Assembly: GCF_008807375.1 (NCBI RefSeq)
Contig: NZ_CP043311.1
Coordinates: 1,778,001-1,842,000, forward strand
Direction: 5' to 3'
DNA from: Pseudomonas lalkuanensis
GTDB lineage: Bacteria; Pseudomonadota; Gammaproteobacteria; Pseudomonadales; Pseudomonadaceae
DNA length: 64,000 nt
In this document: in pieces, positions 47,176 through 56,884 of the stretch
Layout of the letters: each line of letters begins with the position of its first letter
Position numbering within the stretch: the stretch's first letter is position 1
Notes under the pieces: model-generated
The model's input: only the letters and a program-made list of their open reading frames with translations
What the model was told of the DNA's origin: nothing
Databases searched by the model: none
Made by a program: the position numbers and the translations under genes

Positions 47176-47191
47176 CCAATAGGGTGATTGG
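47176..47191. promoter_or_regulatory. Candidate operator CCAAT-N6-ATTGG
   Basis: A perfect 5-bp inverted repeat with a 6-base spacer sits in the 204-base region between the LuxR regulator and the permease. Its symmetry and place suit a dimeric LuxR-type regulator; binding is inferred only. Confidence 0.3.
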
Positions 47192-47304
47192 CGCTGCGTG
47201 GCGCTCTGCCGAGAATCGCCCCACAACCACAGCGTCCCCAAGAGGCGACACACGTCGCCGTTTCCTACTGCCTCAACTGCCAATAACAACCAGAGGATCA
47301 GGAT

Positions 47305-48669
47305 ATGACCGCTTCCACCCCGGAGAATGGGGTGCTCAAGCCCAGGCTGAGCACCGCCGATGTCGTCGCCATCACGGTTTCCAGCGTTACCCCCGCCAGC
47401 TCGGTTTTCGTCATCGCCCCCTTTGCCATCCAGCAGGCCGGCAGTGGCGCGTTCCTGTCGTTCGTGCTGGCTGCCTTGCTGGCCCTGATGTTTGCCTGGT
47501 GCTACGCGGAACTGGGGCGTGCCCACAAGTCCGCTGGTGGCGAGTACGTCTATGCCAAGCGCGTGTTCGGCGGCATGGCGGGCTACGCGACTTTCCTCAT
47601 GGTGCTGGCGATGCTGTTGTTCATTCCGCCGGTGCTGGCCACGGGAGCGGCGACCTACCTGAACGTCGCCCTCGGAACCGATCTCGACTCACAGCACGTG
47701 GCCCTGCTGGTCGTGGCGGCCAGCTATCTGCTGGGGATCCTCAATATCAAGCTCAATGCCTGGGTCACCGGGGCCTGCTTGCTGCTGGAAGTGGCGGCCT
47801 TGCTGGTCATAGTCGCGCTGGGCTTCGGCAATGCAACGCAGCCCGCCAGCGTGCTGCTGCATCCGCAGAGCGTGGAGAACGGCGTGATGGGGGTTGCCCC
47901 GATGGCGCTGGTACTGGGGGCCGTCGGCACGGCTCTGTTTTCCTACAACGGTTTCGGTGGCGCGGTGCTCATGGCCGAGGACATGAAGTGCGGCGGTCGT
48001 GGCGTTCCCCGGGCGGTTCTCTGGTCATTGCTGCTGGTGGTGGCCATCGAGCTGATTCCGCTGACCGCCATTCTCATCGGCGCACCCTCGCTCCAGGCGA
48101 TGATCGCCAGTCCCGACCCCATCGGTTACCTGCTGTCGAGCCACGGCAACGAGACGCTGTCCCGACTGGTCAGCGCCGGTATTTTCCTCTCGGTGTTCAA
48201 CGCCATCATCGCCATCGTCATCCAGATCGGCCGCGTGATCTTCAGCAGCGGCCGCGACGAGCTGTGGATGCCGGCCCTGAACCGTGCCTTCACCCGTATC
48301 CACCCCCGCTGGGAGTCGCCATGGCTGGCCACGCTGTTCCTGGCGATCCCCTCGGCGCTTCTCAGCTTCAGTTCCAACCTTGCGGAAATGACGTCCTTCA
48401 CCGTGCTGCTGATTCTCATGGTCTATCTGATCATTGCCCTCTGCGCGCTGTTCAGCCGCGCGCTGCGGCGCGACGTGGAGCACAGCTACCGCATGCCGCT
48501 CTGGCCGTTACCCGCCGTGCTCGCGGTCACCGGTGCGGGCTATCTGCTGCTCAACCTCGTATTGGAAGCCTCCCTGCAGGACCTTTCGATCATCTTCGGG
48601 CTACTGGCCGTATCGATCCTTCTCTACGGTATCTACGGCAAGCTCAGCCCTGCCTTCCAGAAACTCTGA
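47305..48669 (+). CDS. APC-family amino acid permease
   Basis: 454 residues with about 12 membrane helices. The first-helix segment ITVSSVTPASSVFVIAPFAI and YNGFGGAVLMAEDMK match the amino acid-polyamine-organocation family. It lies 16 bases upstream of bapF, so it may import the peptides or amino acids that BapF acts on; the substrate is not visible. Same arrangement as PA1485-PA1486 in P. aeruginosa. Confidence 0.9.
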   Translation: MTASTPENGVLKPRLSTADVVAITVSSVTPASSVFVIAPFAIQQAGSGAFLSFVLAALLALMFAWCYAELGRAHKSAGGEYVYAKRVFGGMAGYATFLMVLAMLLFIPPVLATGAATYLNVALGTDLDSQHVALLVVAASYLLGILNIKLNAWVTGACLLLEVAALLVIVALGFGNATQPASVLLHPQSVENGVMGVAPMALVLGAVGTALFSYNGFGGAVLMAEDMKCGGRGVPRAVLWSLLLVVAIELIPLTAILIGAPSLQAMIASPDPIGYLLSSHGNETLSRLVSAGIFLSVFNAIIAIVIQIGRVIFSSGRDELWMPALNRAFTRIHPRWESPWLATLFLAIPSALLSFSSNLAEMTSFTVLLILMVYLIIALCALFSRALRRDVEHSYRMPLWPLPAVLAVTGAGYLLLNLVLEASLQDLSIIFGLLAVSILLYGIYGKLSPAFQKL

Positions 48670-48684
48670 GTCACAGGAGTCGCC

Positions 48685-49785
48685 ATGCGCGCGCGTCAAC
48701 TTGGTATCAGCATCGGACTCGGTACGCCGGGTGAGTTCAACGCCATCACGGATGTGCCGGGGGTTCGGGTCGGGCACAGCACGATCTGCGAGGGGCGTGA
48801 CGGAAAGCCGGTCCGCACCGGTGTGACGGTGGTGCAGCCCCGGGACGGTTCGGCGCGCGAGCAGCCCTGCTTCGCCGGCTGTCACGTACTCAACGGGAAT
48901 GGTGATGCCACCGGACTGGAATGGATCCGCGAGGCGGGTCTGTTGACCACGCCCATCGCCATCACCAATACCCACAGCGTCGGCGTGGTGCGCGATGCGC
49001 TGGTAGCGGCGGAAAGGGACGACGCCGGAGATTCGGTCTACTGGTGCATGCCGGTGGTGATGGAGACCTTTGACGGTCTGTTGAATGACATCTGGGGTCA
49101 GCACGTCGGTGCGGCCCAGGTGCAGGCGGCGCTGGCCGAAGCTGGCACAGGCCCGGTGGCCGAGGGGCCGGTTGGTGGCGGAACCGGCATGATCTGCCAT
49201 GAGTTCAAGGGCGGCATCGGCACCTCGTCGCGGCAGTTGGCGGCGGAGCAGGGCGGCTGGACGGTGGGCGCCCTGGTCCAGGCCAACCACGGCGTGCGTC
49301 GTGAGCTGCGTGTGGACGGCTACCCGGTGGGGCGGCTGTTGCAGGGGATCGAGTCGCCCTTCGCCGAGCGCGACACCCCCGGCATGGGCTCCATCGTGGT
49401 GATCCTCGCCACCGACGCGCCACTGTTGCCGCACCAGTGCCAGCGCCTGGCCCAGCGCGCCTCCATCGGCATCGCCCGCACCGGCGGTGGCACGGAGGAC
49501 TCCAGCGGCGACATCTTCCTGGCCTTTGCCACCGGAAACCGGGACTTGCCGCCGGCGGACTACGCGCGCAAGGACCTGCCCTTCAGCACGCCACTCGCCA
49601 TGGTCAACAACGATCACATCTCGCCGTTGTTCGCGGCAGCCGCGGAAGCGGTGGAGGAAGCCATCGTCAATGCGTTGCTGGCCGGGTATGAGATGACCTG
49701 TGCCGATGGCCGAAAAGTGCCGGCGATGAGCGGGGATCTGCTGCTGGAGGCATTGAAAGGCCTGGGATGGAAACCTGCCCGCTGA
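48685..49785 (+). CDS. bapF: Beta-peptidyl aminopeptidase (BapF/DmpA type)
   Basis: 366 residues, family P1 (DmpA). These enzymes are cut between the alpha and beta chains to expose an N-terminal nucleophile; the site here is FKGGIGTSSRQL, so Thr180 (where DmpA and BapA have Ser) would be the nucleophile. Other family segments: ITDVPGVRVGH near the start and ITNTHSVGVVRDAL. They remove N-terminal beta-amino acids from peptides. Gene is cotranscribed with the permease. Assignment of BapF rests on family and context. Confidence 0.88.
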   Translation: MRARQLGISIGLGTPGEFNAITDVPGVRVGHSTICEGRDGKPVRTGVTVVQPRDGSAREQPCFAGCHVLNGNGDATGLEWIREAGLLTTPIAITNTHSVGVVRDALVAAERDDAGDSVYWCMPVVMETFDGLLNDIWGQHVGAAQVQAALAEAGTGPVAEGPVGGGTGMICHEFKGGIGTSSRQLAAEQGGWTVGALVQANHGVRRELRVDGYPVGRLLQGIESPFAERDTPGMGSIVVILATDAPLLPHQCQRLAQRASIGIARTGGGTEDSSGDIFLAFATGNRDLPPADYARKDLPFSTPLAMVNNDHISPLFAAAAEAVEEAIVNALLAGYEMTCADGRKVPAMSGDLLLEALKGLGWKPAR

Positions 49786-49795
49786 TGCGGGCAGG
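49774..49795. terminator. Terminator hairpin overlapping the bapF stop
   Basis: CCTGCCCGC (49774-49782), loop TGAT, GCGGGCAGG (49787-49795): a perfect 9-bp stem. The loop contains the bapF stop codon. It lies between convergent bapF and sbp and could serve both. Confidence 0.65.
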
Positions 49796-49806
49796 TCAGG
49801 GAGCGA

Positions 49807-50805
49807 TTACTGCGCGGTGTAGACCTGGTCGAAGATGCCGCCGTCGTTGAAGTGGGTCTTCTGTACGTCGCGCCAGTTACCGAAGGTCTTCTCCACGGAA
49901 AGGAATTCTACCTTGGGGAAGCGGTCGGCGTATTTGGCGAGGATTTCCGGATTGCGCGGGCGCAGGTAGTTGTTGGCGGCGATGGTCTGGCCCTCGTCGC
50001 TCCACAGGTACTTGAGGTAGGCCTCGGCGGCGGCGCGGGTGCCTTTCTTGTCCACCACCTTGTCGACCACGGCCACCGGAGGCTCGGCCTCGGCGGAAAC
50101 GCTGGGGTAGACCACTTCGAAACCGCCGCGACCGAATTCGCGGGCGATCATTTCGGCCTCATTCTCGAAGGTCACCAGGACGTCGCCGATCTGGTTCTGG
50201 ATGAAGGTGGTGGTAGCGGCACGGCCACCGGTATCCAGCACCGGCGCCTGCTTGAACAGCTTGCCGACGAATTCCCTGGCCTTGTTCTCGTCACCGCCGT
50301 TCTTCAGGACGTAGCCCCAAGCGGAGAGATAGGTGTAGCGGCCGTTGCCGGAAGTCTTGGGGTTCGGGACCACTACCTGAACGCCATCCTTGAGCAGGTC
50401 CGGCCAGTCCTTCAGACCCTTGGGGTTGCCCTTGCGCACGATGAATACGGTGGCGGAGGTGAAGGGGGCACTGTTGTTCGGCAGGCGGGTTGCCCAGTCC
50501 TGTGGCACCAGGCCGCCGTTGTCGGCCAGGGCGTTGATGTCGGTGGCCTGGTTCATGGTGATGACATCGGCGGGCAGGCCGTCGATCACCGCGCGGGCCT
50601 GCTTGCTGGAACCGCCGTGGGACATCTGCAGGGTGATGTTCTCGCCTTTTTCCGCTTTCCAGTGCTTCTGGAAGGCAGCGTTGTAGTCCTTGTAGAAGTC
50701 GCGCATCACGTCGTAGGAGACGTTGAGCAGCGTGGGCGCGGCGTGGGCGGCGCTGGCCAGGGCGAGGCCGGCGGCAAGGAGGGAGGCGGAGAACAGTCGT
50801 TTCAC
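49807..50805 (-). CDS. sbp: Periplasmic sulfate-binding protein Sbp
   Basis: 332 residues with a signal peptide (about 1-22, ending AHAAP). Family motifs include LNVSYDVMRDFYKDYN, HGGSSKQARAVIDG and VVPNPKTSGNGRYTYL (sulfate pocket). It binds sulfate for the CysTWA transporter, whose genes are not in the window. The gene stands alone; a TATAGT -10-like box lies at 50843-50838. Confidence 0.96.
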   Translation of the reverse strand: MKRLFSASLLAAGLALASAAHAAPTLLNVSYDVMRDFYKDYNAAFQKHWKAEKGENITLQMSHGGSSKQARAVIDGLPADVITMNQATDINALADNGGLVPQDWATRLPNNSAPFTSATVFIVRKGNPKGLKDWPDLLKDGVQVVVPNPKTSGNGRYTYLSAWGYVLKNGGDENKAREFVGKLFKQAPVLDTGGRAATTTFIQNQIGDVLVTFENEAEMIAREFGRGGFEVVYPSVSAEAEPPVAVVDKVVDKKGTRAAAEAYLKYLWSDEGQTIAANNYLRPRNPEILAKYADRFPKVEFLSVEKTFGNWRDVQKTHFNDGGIFDQVYTAQ

Positions 50806-50954
50806 AGGGCGTTCCTTCTGGGCAGTTTGGGCGTCCGACTATAGCGGAACGGCATATGTCCTTTTAATACTGAAAATTCATTTGGTTATTTCCGTTTTGC
50901 ACGACCTGCTCTGGTAGGTCGTGGCTGCGCTCCGCACCATCCTGCGGAAGTCCA

Positions 50955-53135
50955 TCAGAAGACGCGGCCCAGGTTGAGGTAGAGCGCGCGCTCCGCCTCG
51001 TCGTTCAGGCCGTAGCTGAAGTCCAGTGGCCCCAGGGGGGTATCGAAGCTGATGAAGACGCTGGCGGCGTTGATGTAGCCGCTGTCGAAGCTGTCGTCGT
51101 TGTTCCAGGCGCGGCCACGTTCCAGGCTGCCGCCGAGGTACACCGGGAAGTCCAGCGGCAGGAACGAACGGCGGGTCAGGCGGCGGTAATAGACCGCCCT
51201 TGCCAGGCTGATGTTCTGGCCGCTGATGGAATCCTGGCGGAAGCCCGAAAGCTGGCGCGCGCCGCCCAGCAGGAAACTCGAGGTGACCACTTCGGCATCG
51301 TCGATGGTGCGCCCATAGCGGCCGCCGAGGACGAAGGTGTCCGGCCCCGAGCTCAAGGCCTTGTCCAGGCTCAGCTGCCACTGCCGGTAACGGTCGTCCG
51401 AGCCGAGGCCCGGATCGTACTGGCGCAGGCTGAGGCCGATGTCCTCGCCCGCATGGGGGTAATCGACGTTGTCCAGGGTGTCGAAGGAGTACTTCAGCTC
51501 GTAGTAGCCCTCGGAGAAGTCGAAGCTGGGCAGGTCGCGTTCGCCCACCCGCACGTCGGCCGACCCCCAGGCCTGGCCGACGCCGAAGCGGATTTCGCCG
51601 TTGTTGGCGATCTGCCGGCCGAGGTTGAGGCCGTAGCCGTAGCGTTCCAGGCGGTATTCGGCGATTGGGTCGTTGTCGAGGATGGCCTCGATGTTCTGCG
51701 CTTCGCCGAACAGGTAGGGAGCGACGAAGTAGCGTGAGCCGGCATCCAGCGGCTGGTAGAACTCGCTGTAGAGCTCCTGGTGATCGCCCAGCTGCAGGCG
51801 CGTCAGCCATTCGGCGCCCAGTTCGTTGATGCCGTTCTTGCGGTAGCTGGCGCCCAGGTTGAAGGCGCTATCGCCGCGCATGTCGTCGGAAAGGTTCAGC
51901 CCCAGGCGCAGGTAGTCGGTGCCGGCGCGCTTGCCTCGGGCATTGATCACCAGGGCGTTGCCATCCTTGCGGCGGACCACGCGGTAATGCACCTGCTCGA
52001 AGTAGTCCAGGCCGTAGAGCGTGCTCATGTCGCTCTGCAGGCGCTCCAGGTCCAGCGGTGCGCCCAGGGGCTGGCGGATGTAGCGGCGGATGACGGCGTC
52101 GCTGACCTTCGAGTCGTTCTCGATGAGGATGCCGCGGATCACCGGCGTGCGTTCGCTGGGCAGGCGCGCGCTGTCCAGGGCCAGGTCACGGCTGCTGGAC
52201 AACGGGCGCAGTTCGGCCAGGCGAGGAGCGAGAATCTGCGCGGCGCGATAACCGGCGTCGATCATCTCGCGGGAGCGGCCGAAGTCGGTGGCGCCGTAGC
52301 CGGCCAGCGGCGGCTGGATCAGCAGGTCGGTGGGCTTGAGGGTGGCCAGCTGGGCCTCGGAATTGGTGCGGGTCATCAGGGTGACCGACTGGTTGAGCAC
52401 ATCCACCACGGTGGCCAGTTCCTTGCGCGAGCGTAGCGGCGTGCCGATGTCGACCACGATCACCCGATCGACGCCCATCTCTCGCGCCACGTCCACCGGG
52501 ATGTTGTCCACCATGCCGCCGTCCACCAGCAGGCGGCCATTCACTTCCACCGGCGCGAACACGGCGGGAATCGACATGCTGGCGCGGATCGCCTGGGGCA
52601 GGTGGCCCTTGCGGAACACCACCTTTTCGCCGGTGGCGATGTCGGTGGCCACTGCGCGGAAGGGAATGGCCAGCTTGTCGAAGTCGCGGGTGTCGCTGGT
52701 GTGTACCAGCAGGCTTTCCAGCAGCAGGGCGAGGTTCTGCCCCTGGATCACGCCCAGCGGCAGGCCCAGGCTGCCGTCGTCGCGGAAGCTCAGGCGCTGC
52801 TTGACCAGGAAATCACGGTCGTCCTGTTTGCGGCGGAAGGGGACCTCCTGCCGTGGCGGGTTGTCGGAGAGTGCCTGCTGCCAGTCCAGGTGGATGGCGA
52901 TCTTTTCCAGCTCTTCCACCTTGTAACCCGCCGCGTAGAGCCCGCCGATCACCGCGCCCATGCTGGTGCCGGCGATGGCGTCGACCTTGATGCCCTGTTC
53001 CTCCAGCGCCTTGAGCACCCCGATATGGGCCAGGCCGCGCGCGGCACCGCCGGACAGCACCAGGCCGATGCGGGGTTCGGGTTGCGCGAAACAGAGGAGG
53101 GGAAGGAACAGCAGGCAAAGCAGAAGGCGGCGCAT
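50955..53135 (-). CDS. plpD: Type Vd autotransporter patatin-like phospholipase PlpD
   Basis: 726 residues (PlpD of P. aeruginosa is 728). Signal peptide (about 1-17), patatin domain with GxSxG (GTSMG, Ser58) and catalytic Asp205 in LLVDGGMVDN, a POTRA domain (about 325-400) and a C-terminal 16-strand-type beta-barrel ending in Phe. PlpD secretes its own lipase domain to the cell surface. Minus strand, upstream of sbp and divergent from the SelT/W/H gene. Confidence 0.94.
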   Translation of the reverse strand: MRRLLLCLLFLPLLCFAQPEPRIGLVLSGGAARGLAHIGVLKALEEQGIKVDAIAGTSMGAVIGGLYAAGYKVEELEKIAIHLDWQQALSDNPPRQEVPFRRKQDDRDFLVKQRLSFRDDGSLGLPLGVIQGQNLALLLESLLVHTSDTRDFDKLAIPFRAVATDIATGEKVVFRKGHLPQAIRASMSIPAVFAPVEVNGRLLVDGGMVDNIPVDVAREMGVDRVIVVDIGTPLRSRKELATVVDVLNQSVTLMTRTNSEAQLATLKPTDLLIQPPLAGYGATDFGRSREMIDAGYRAAQILAPRLAELRPLSSSRDLALDSARLPSERTPVIRGILIENDSKVSDAVIRRYIRQPLGAPLDLERLQSDMSTLYGLDYFEQVHYRVVRRKDGNALVINARGKRAGTDYLRLGLNLSDDMRGDSAFNLGASYRKNGINELGAEWLTRLQLGDHQELYSEFYQPLDAGSRYFVAPYLFGEAQNIEAILDNDPIAEYRLERYGYGLNLGRQIANNGEIRFGVGQAWGSADVRVGERDLPSFDFSEGYYELKYSFDTLDNVDYPHAGEDIGLSLRQYDPGLGSDDRYRQWQLSLDKALSSGPDTFVLGGRYGRTIDDAEVVTSSFLLGGARQLSGFRQDSISGQNISLARAVYYRRLTRRSFLPLDFPVYLGGSLERGRAWNNDDSFDSGYINAASVFISFDTPLGPLDFSYGLNDEAERALYLNLGRVF

Positions 53136-53206
53136 AACGCATCCCTGGTCAGGCGAAGATCCGAAGCCGGCTATTATAGGGCGCCCAACCTGTCGCCGAG
53201 CCCAAC

Positions 53207-53491
53207 ATGTCAGCCAGCAAGCCCGAAATCGTCATCACCTATTGCACCCAGTGCCAGTGGCTGCTGCGCGCCGCCTGGCTGGCCCAGGAGCTGCTCAGCA
53301 CCTTCAGCGACGACCTCGGCAAGGTGAGCCTGGAGCCGGGCACCGGCGGGGTGTTCCGCATCACCTGCGAGGGCGTGCAGATCTGGGAACGCAAGGCCGA
53401 TGGCGGTTTTCCCGAGGCCAAGGTCCTCAAGCAGCGGGTTCGTGACCAGATCGACCCGGCGCGGGACCTGGGCCACAACGATCGCTCCTGA
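53207..53491 (+). CDS. SelT/SelW/SelH-family protein
   Basis: 94 residues. The thioredoxin-like CxxC motif is CTQC in ITYCTQCQWLLRAAWLAQEL near residue 13, with Cys in place of selenocysteine. Cytoplasmic redox function is inferred in the family but the partners are not known. ATG start 71 bases from divergent plpD. Confidence 0.85.
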   Translation: MSASKPEIVITYCTQCQWLLRAAWLAQELLSTFSDDLGKVSLEPGTGGVFRITCEGVQIWERKADGGFPEAKVLKQRVRDQIDPARDLGHNDRS

Positions 53492-53577
53492 TCCGTCGTC
53501 TTTTGCTACAGATCAACAGGTGAGCAGGGGCCGAGGCATAGCTTGACGGGGTTTCCACCTTCTGGAGGAAGTCCGTC

Positions 53578-54606
53578 ATGAGCATCATTGTCACTGGTGC
53601 CGCCGGCTTCATCGGCAGCAACCTGGTCCAGGCCCTCAACGCCCGCGGCGAGACCGATATCATCGCCGTGGACGATCTGACCGAAGGCGACAAATTCCGC
53701 AACCTCGCCGACGCCGAAATCGCCGATTACCTGGACAAGCGCGACCTGCTCCCGCAACTGCGCGCAGGCCGCCTCGGCCGGCCGCGCGCGGTGTTTCACC
53801 AGGGGGCCTGCTCCAGCACCATGGAGGGCGACGGGCGCTTCATGATGGACAATAACTACCGCTACAGCTGCGAGCTGCTGGACGCCTGCCTGACCCAGGG
53901 CGTGCCCTTCATCTATGCGTCATCGGCGGCGGTCTATGGCGGCAACCGGGTGTTTCGCGAGGAGCGCGAGGCGGAACGGCCGCTGAATGTCTACGGCTAC
54001 TCCAAGTTCCTTTTCGACCAGCGCGTACGCCGCCTGCTGCCCGGCGCGCGCAGCCAGGTGGTGGGACTGCGCTACTTCAACGTCTACGGCCCGCGTGAGA
54101 GCCACAAGGCGCGGATGGCCTCGGTGGCGTTCCATTGCTTCCGGCAGTACCGCGCCGACGGCAAGGTCAGCCTGTTCGGTGGCTATGACGGCTACGCCGG
54201 TGGTGAACATCTGCGGGATTTCGTCTCGGTGGAGGACGTGGCGCGGGTCAACCTGCATTTCCTCGACCAGCCGCAGCGCTCCGGCATCTTCAACCTCGGC
54301 ACGGGCCGCGCCCAGCCGTTTAATGACGTGGCGTGGAGCATGGTCAACGCCCTGCGCGCCCACGACGGCCTGCCGCCGTTGAGCCTTGTGGCCATGCGCG
54401 AGGAGGGCTTGCTGGAATACAGCGACTTCCCCGATGCCCTGCGTGGCAAGTACCAGTGCTTCACCCAGGCCGACATCAGCCTCCTGCGCCAGGCCGGTTA
54501 CCGTCAGCCGCTGCTGGATGTGCAGCAGGGGGTGGAGCGCTACTGCCACTGGTTGCTGGAGCAGGAGGCGGGTGGTTGGCTGCCTGAGATGGGCCAGGCG
54601 GCCTGA
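53578..54606 (+). CDS. hldD: ADP-L-glycero-D-manno-heptose-6-epimerase HldD
   Basis: 342 residues, short-chain dehydrogenase fold. NADP-binding [12 protein letters not shown] at the N terminus; catalytic Ser in YASSAAVYG and Tyr-Lys in YGYSKFLFD; heptose-binding [15 protein letters not shown]. It makes the ADP-heptose for the lipopolysaccharide inner core. It lies 86 bases after the SelT/W/H-like gene, as rfaD does in P. aeruginosa. Confidence 0.96.
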   Translation: MSIIVTGAAGFIGSNLVQALNARGETDIIAVDDLTEGDKFRNLADAEIADYLDKRDLLPQLRAGRLGRPRAVFHQGACSSTMEGDGRFMMDNNYRYSCELLDACLTQGVPFIYASSAAVYGGNRVFREEREAERPLNVYGYSKFLFDQRVRRLLPGARSQVVGLRYFNVYGPRESHKARMASVAFHCFRQYRADGKVSLFGGYDGYAGGEHLRDFVSVEDVARVNLHFLDQPQRSGIFNLGTGRAQPFNDVAWSMVNALRAHDGLPPLSLVAMREEGLLEYSDFPDALRGKYQCFTQADISLLRQAGYRQPLLDVQQGVERYCHWLLEQEAGGWLPEMGQAA

Positions 54607-54703
54607 GCGTGTTTCGCGGAACGGGGCAGGGAGCGCGAGTCCGATGAAGGCAGGCAGAGGGCGCTGCTCGTTTGTCCCGTTTCGCGATCCCGAGGCAGAC
54701 CTT

Positions 54704-54775
54704 GCAGGAGCGAGCTTGTTCGTGAACCTCCTGCGCCAGCCCTTTCTGCCGTTTCGTGAATGAATTCGCTCCCAC
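54704..54775. repeat. Composite of two palindromic-repeat arms
   Basis: GCAGGAGCGAGCTTGTTCG (from 54704) resembles the common Pseudomonas GAGCGAGC repeat, and GTGAATGAATTCGCTCCCAC (54756-54775) is one arm of the 14527 palindrome. Both lie between convergent hldD and the EamA gene. Confidence 0.55.
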
Positions 54776-54779
54776 TGAG

Positions 54780-55664
54780 TCATGGCGTCGCAGGGGCTGC
54801 CTTGGCTTCGGCCGGCGCACCCTTGCGCGCCGACAGGGCGATGGCGAAGATGATCAGCGCGCCGCCCGCCAGCATGCGCAGGCCGGGTTGCTCGTCGAAC
54901 AGCCACCAGGCGAAGGCGATGCCATAGACCGGCTCCAGGGCGAAGATCACCGCCGTGGTGCGTGCCTTCAGCACCTTCAGGCTGGCCACGAACAGGCTAT
55001 GGGCCAGGCCCGTGCAGAACACCCCGAGCAGGGCGATCCAGAACCAGTCCATGGGTTTCACCTCGTGCAGCAGCGGCCAACTGAACGGCGCCAGGCAGAG
55101 CACGATGGTGAGGTTCTGGCAGAGCGCGGCCTTCACCGGGTCCAGGCCCTTCACACTGACGCGGTTGAGCAGTGAGAGCAGGGAGAACAGAAGGCCCGAA
55201 AGGATGGCCGACAGCAGACCCTGGGTGGCCTCGCTGCCCCAGTCGAAGCTGGGCGTTACCAGCACCAGGCCGAAGCTGACCAGACCGACGATCAGGATTT
55301 CCTGGGCGCGGATGCGTTCGCGGAACAGCAGGCCCTCCAGCAGCAGGGTGAAGGCCGGGAAGCTGGCGAAGCCGAGAGTGGCGATGGCGACGCCAGCCAC
55401 CTGCACGGCGTGGAAGAAGGTGATCCAGTGAGCCCCTAGCAGCAGGCCGCCGAGCGCCAGCATGGTCAGTTGGCGCAGGTTGGGATTCCGGCTCTTGCTC
55501 CGGGTGATGAGCTGGGCGAAGAGCGCAAGCGCAATCACAGCGAACAGCCCGCGACCGAAGGTGATGATCATCGGCGCGGTATTGGCGAGCTTGCCGAAGA
55601 TGCCCGAGAGCCCGAACAGCAGGGCACCCAGGTGGATCGCCAGCAGCGCGTTGCGCTCCTTCAT
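54780..55664 (-). CDS. EamA-family (DMT) transporter
   Basis: 294 residues with ten hydrophobic helices in two EamA repeats (LFGLSGIFGKLANTAPMIIT; LNRVSVKGLDPVKAAL). Drug/metabolite superfamily exporter; substrate not visible. Its ATG overlaps the csaA stop by 4 bases, so the two are co-translated. Confidence 0.88.
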   Translation of the reverse strand: MKERNALLAIHLGALLFGLSGIFGKLANTAPMIITFGRGLFAVIALALFAQLITRSKSRNPNLRQLTMLALGGLLLGAHWITFFHAVQVAGVAIATLGFASFPAFTLLLEGLLFRERIRAQEILIVGLVSFGLVLVTPSFDWGSEATQGLLSAILSGLLFSLLSLLNRVSVKGLDPVKAALCQNLTIVLCLAPFSWPLLHEVKPMDWFWIALLGVFCTGLAHSLFVASLKVLKARTTAVIFALEPVYGIAFAWWLFDEQPGLRMLAGGALIIFAIALSARKGAPAEAKAAPATP

Positions 55665-55996
55665 GCCAGGCGAGCCCCGTTGGGCAGCGGCTTGTCGAAG
55701 CCGGCCAGTACCACCTTGTCCTCGTCGTCATGGACTCCGGTGACCAGCACTTCCGAGCGGATGCCGGCGATGCGCTTGGGGGCGAAGTTGCACACGCACA
55801 GCACCTGGCGGCCCACCAGGTCTCCGGCCTGGTAGTGGGCGGTGATCTGCGCGCTGGAGGTTTTCACCCCGAGTTCGCCCAGGTCCACTTCCAGCACATA
55901 GGCCGGTTTGATCGCCTTGGCGTTGGGGGCGGCGGAAAGGATGGTGCCGACGCGCAGTTCGACGCGCTCGAAGTCGCCCCATTCGATGGTGGACAT
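55661..55996 (-). CDS. csaA: tRNA-binding-domain chaperone CsaA
   Basis: 111 residues from the ATG at 55994-55996, with GGGAGAA 7 bases upstream; a longer start adds 9 non-conserved residues. Single OB-fold tRNA-binding domain with VELRVGTILSAAPNAKA and VCNFAPKRIAGIRSEVLVTG, the length of CsaA. CsaA has chaperone-like activity in Bacillus; its role in Pseudomonas is unclear. Confidence 0.9.
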   Translation of the reverse strand: MSTIEWGDFERVELRVGTILSAAPNAKAIKPAYVLEVDLGELGVKTSSAQITAHYQAGDLVGRQVLCVCNFAPKRIAGIRSEVLVTGVHDDEDKVVLAGFDKPLPNGARLA

Positions 55997-56079
55997 AAGG
56001 TTCTCCCTGATAACGACCGCCACCAGTCTAGTGAGGACGAACTGCCTTGTCTGTCGCCAGGCTCGCGGGCTTTGTCGCG

Positions 56080-56832
56080 TTACTCGCGGCCATTGCGCAG
56101 GGCGCGCGGGGTGATCCCGAACTCTCGGGAAAGGGCGGCAGTGAAGGCGCTCTGGGAGCTGTAGCCGACCCTGGCGGCGATCTCTCCCACGGCCAGTCGG
56201 CTTTCCAGCAGCAACTGGCGGCCGAGCCGCAGGCGCCGGGCGCGCACGTAGTCCATGGGGGTCTGCCCGGTTTCGGCCAGGAAGCGGGCGTGAAAGCGCG
56301 CCACCGAAAGACCGCTGAGGCGTGCCAGGTCGGCCACTTGCAGGGGGCGGGCGGCGTGTTGGTCGATATGGGCGTCCAGTGCCGCAAGGGGCAGGGCGCC
56401 GTTGTCTTCTACCTGGGTGCCGGGGACGGCCAGGCTGGCCAGCAGCAGTCCGGCGGATTGCCCGGAAATCACCTCATCGGCCAGGGGACTGGCGGCGATC
56501 CAACTGACCAGCTGGCTCTGCGCCGGGTTCAGGTTCAGCGCACCGGGGCGTTCCAACAGGCGCCGGCCAGCGTCGAAATGCCGGCCAAGGGTGAGTCGCA
56601 GCCAGTCGTCGTCGGGCACGTCCACGACCAGGCAAAGACTCCCACCGGGGCTGCCGCAGGCGTGCTGCGCTTCAGGCGGCACCACCGCCAGGGTCTGCCG
56701 CTGCACCCGCGCGCCACGGCCGTCCACTTCGAAATCCAGGCTGCCACTCAGGCCGAACACCAACTGGGCGTGGCTGTGGCTGTGGACCAGCAGGTCATGG
56801 TTGTACTGGCGCAGGGACAGGATCGAATGCAT
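56080..56832 (-). CDS. AraC-family transcriptional regulator (cupin type)
   Basis: 250 residues from the ATG at 56830-56832, with GAGGTGA 6 bases upstream; 36 codons upstream in frame would enter the PhoB-box region. N-terminal cupin-like sensing part (HSHAQLVFGLSGSLDFEVDG) and C-terminal AraC helix-turn-helix pair (LARLSGLSVARFHARFLAE; IAARVGYSSQSAFTAALSRE). Divergent from plcP; the target is unknown. Confidence 0.86.
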   Translation of the reverse strand: MHSILSLRQYNHDLLVHSHSHAQLVFGLSGSLDFEVDGRGARVQRQTLAVVPPEAQHACGSPGGSLCLVVDVPDDDWLRLTLGRHFDAGRRLLERPGALNLNPAQSQLVSWIAASPLADEVISGQSAGLLLASLAVPGTQVEDNGALPLAALDAHIDQHAARPLQVADLARLSGLSVARFHARFLAETGQTPMDYVRARRLRLGRQLLLESRLAVGEIAARVGYSSQSAFTAALSREFGITPRALRNGRE

Positions 56833-56884
56833 GGCGCTCACCTCGGGGCAGGCGGCCATTCTACTCCCGGCGGCACGCCGTGCG

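Noticed and set aside
50900..50923. CACGACCT/AGGTCGTG inverted repeat between plpD and sbp
   Set aside because: Could be a repeat or terminator, but it has no U-run on either strand and the adjacent genes point in the same direction; insufficient support.
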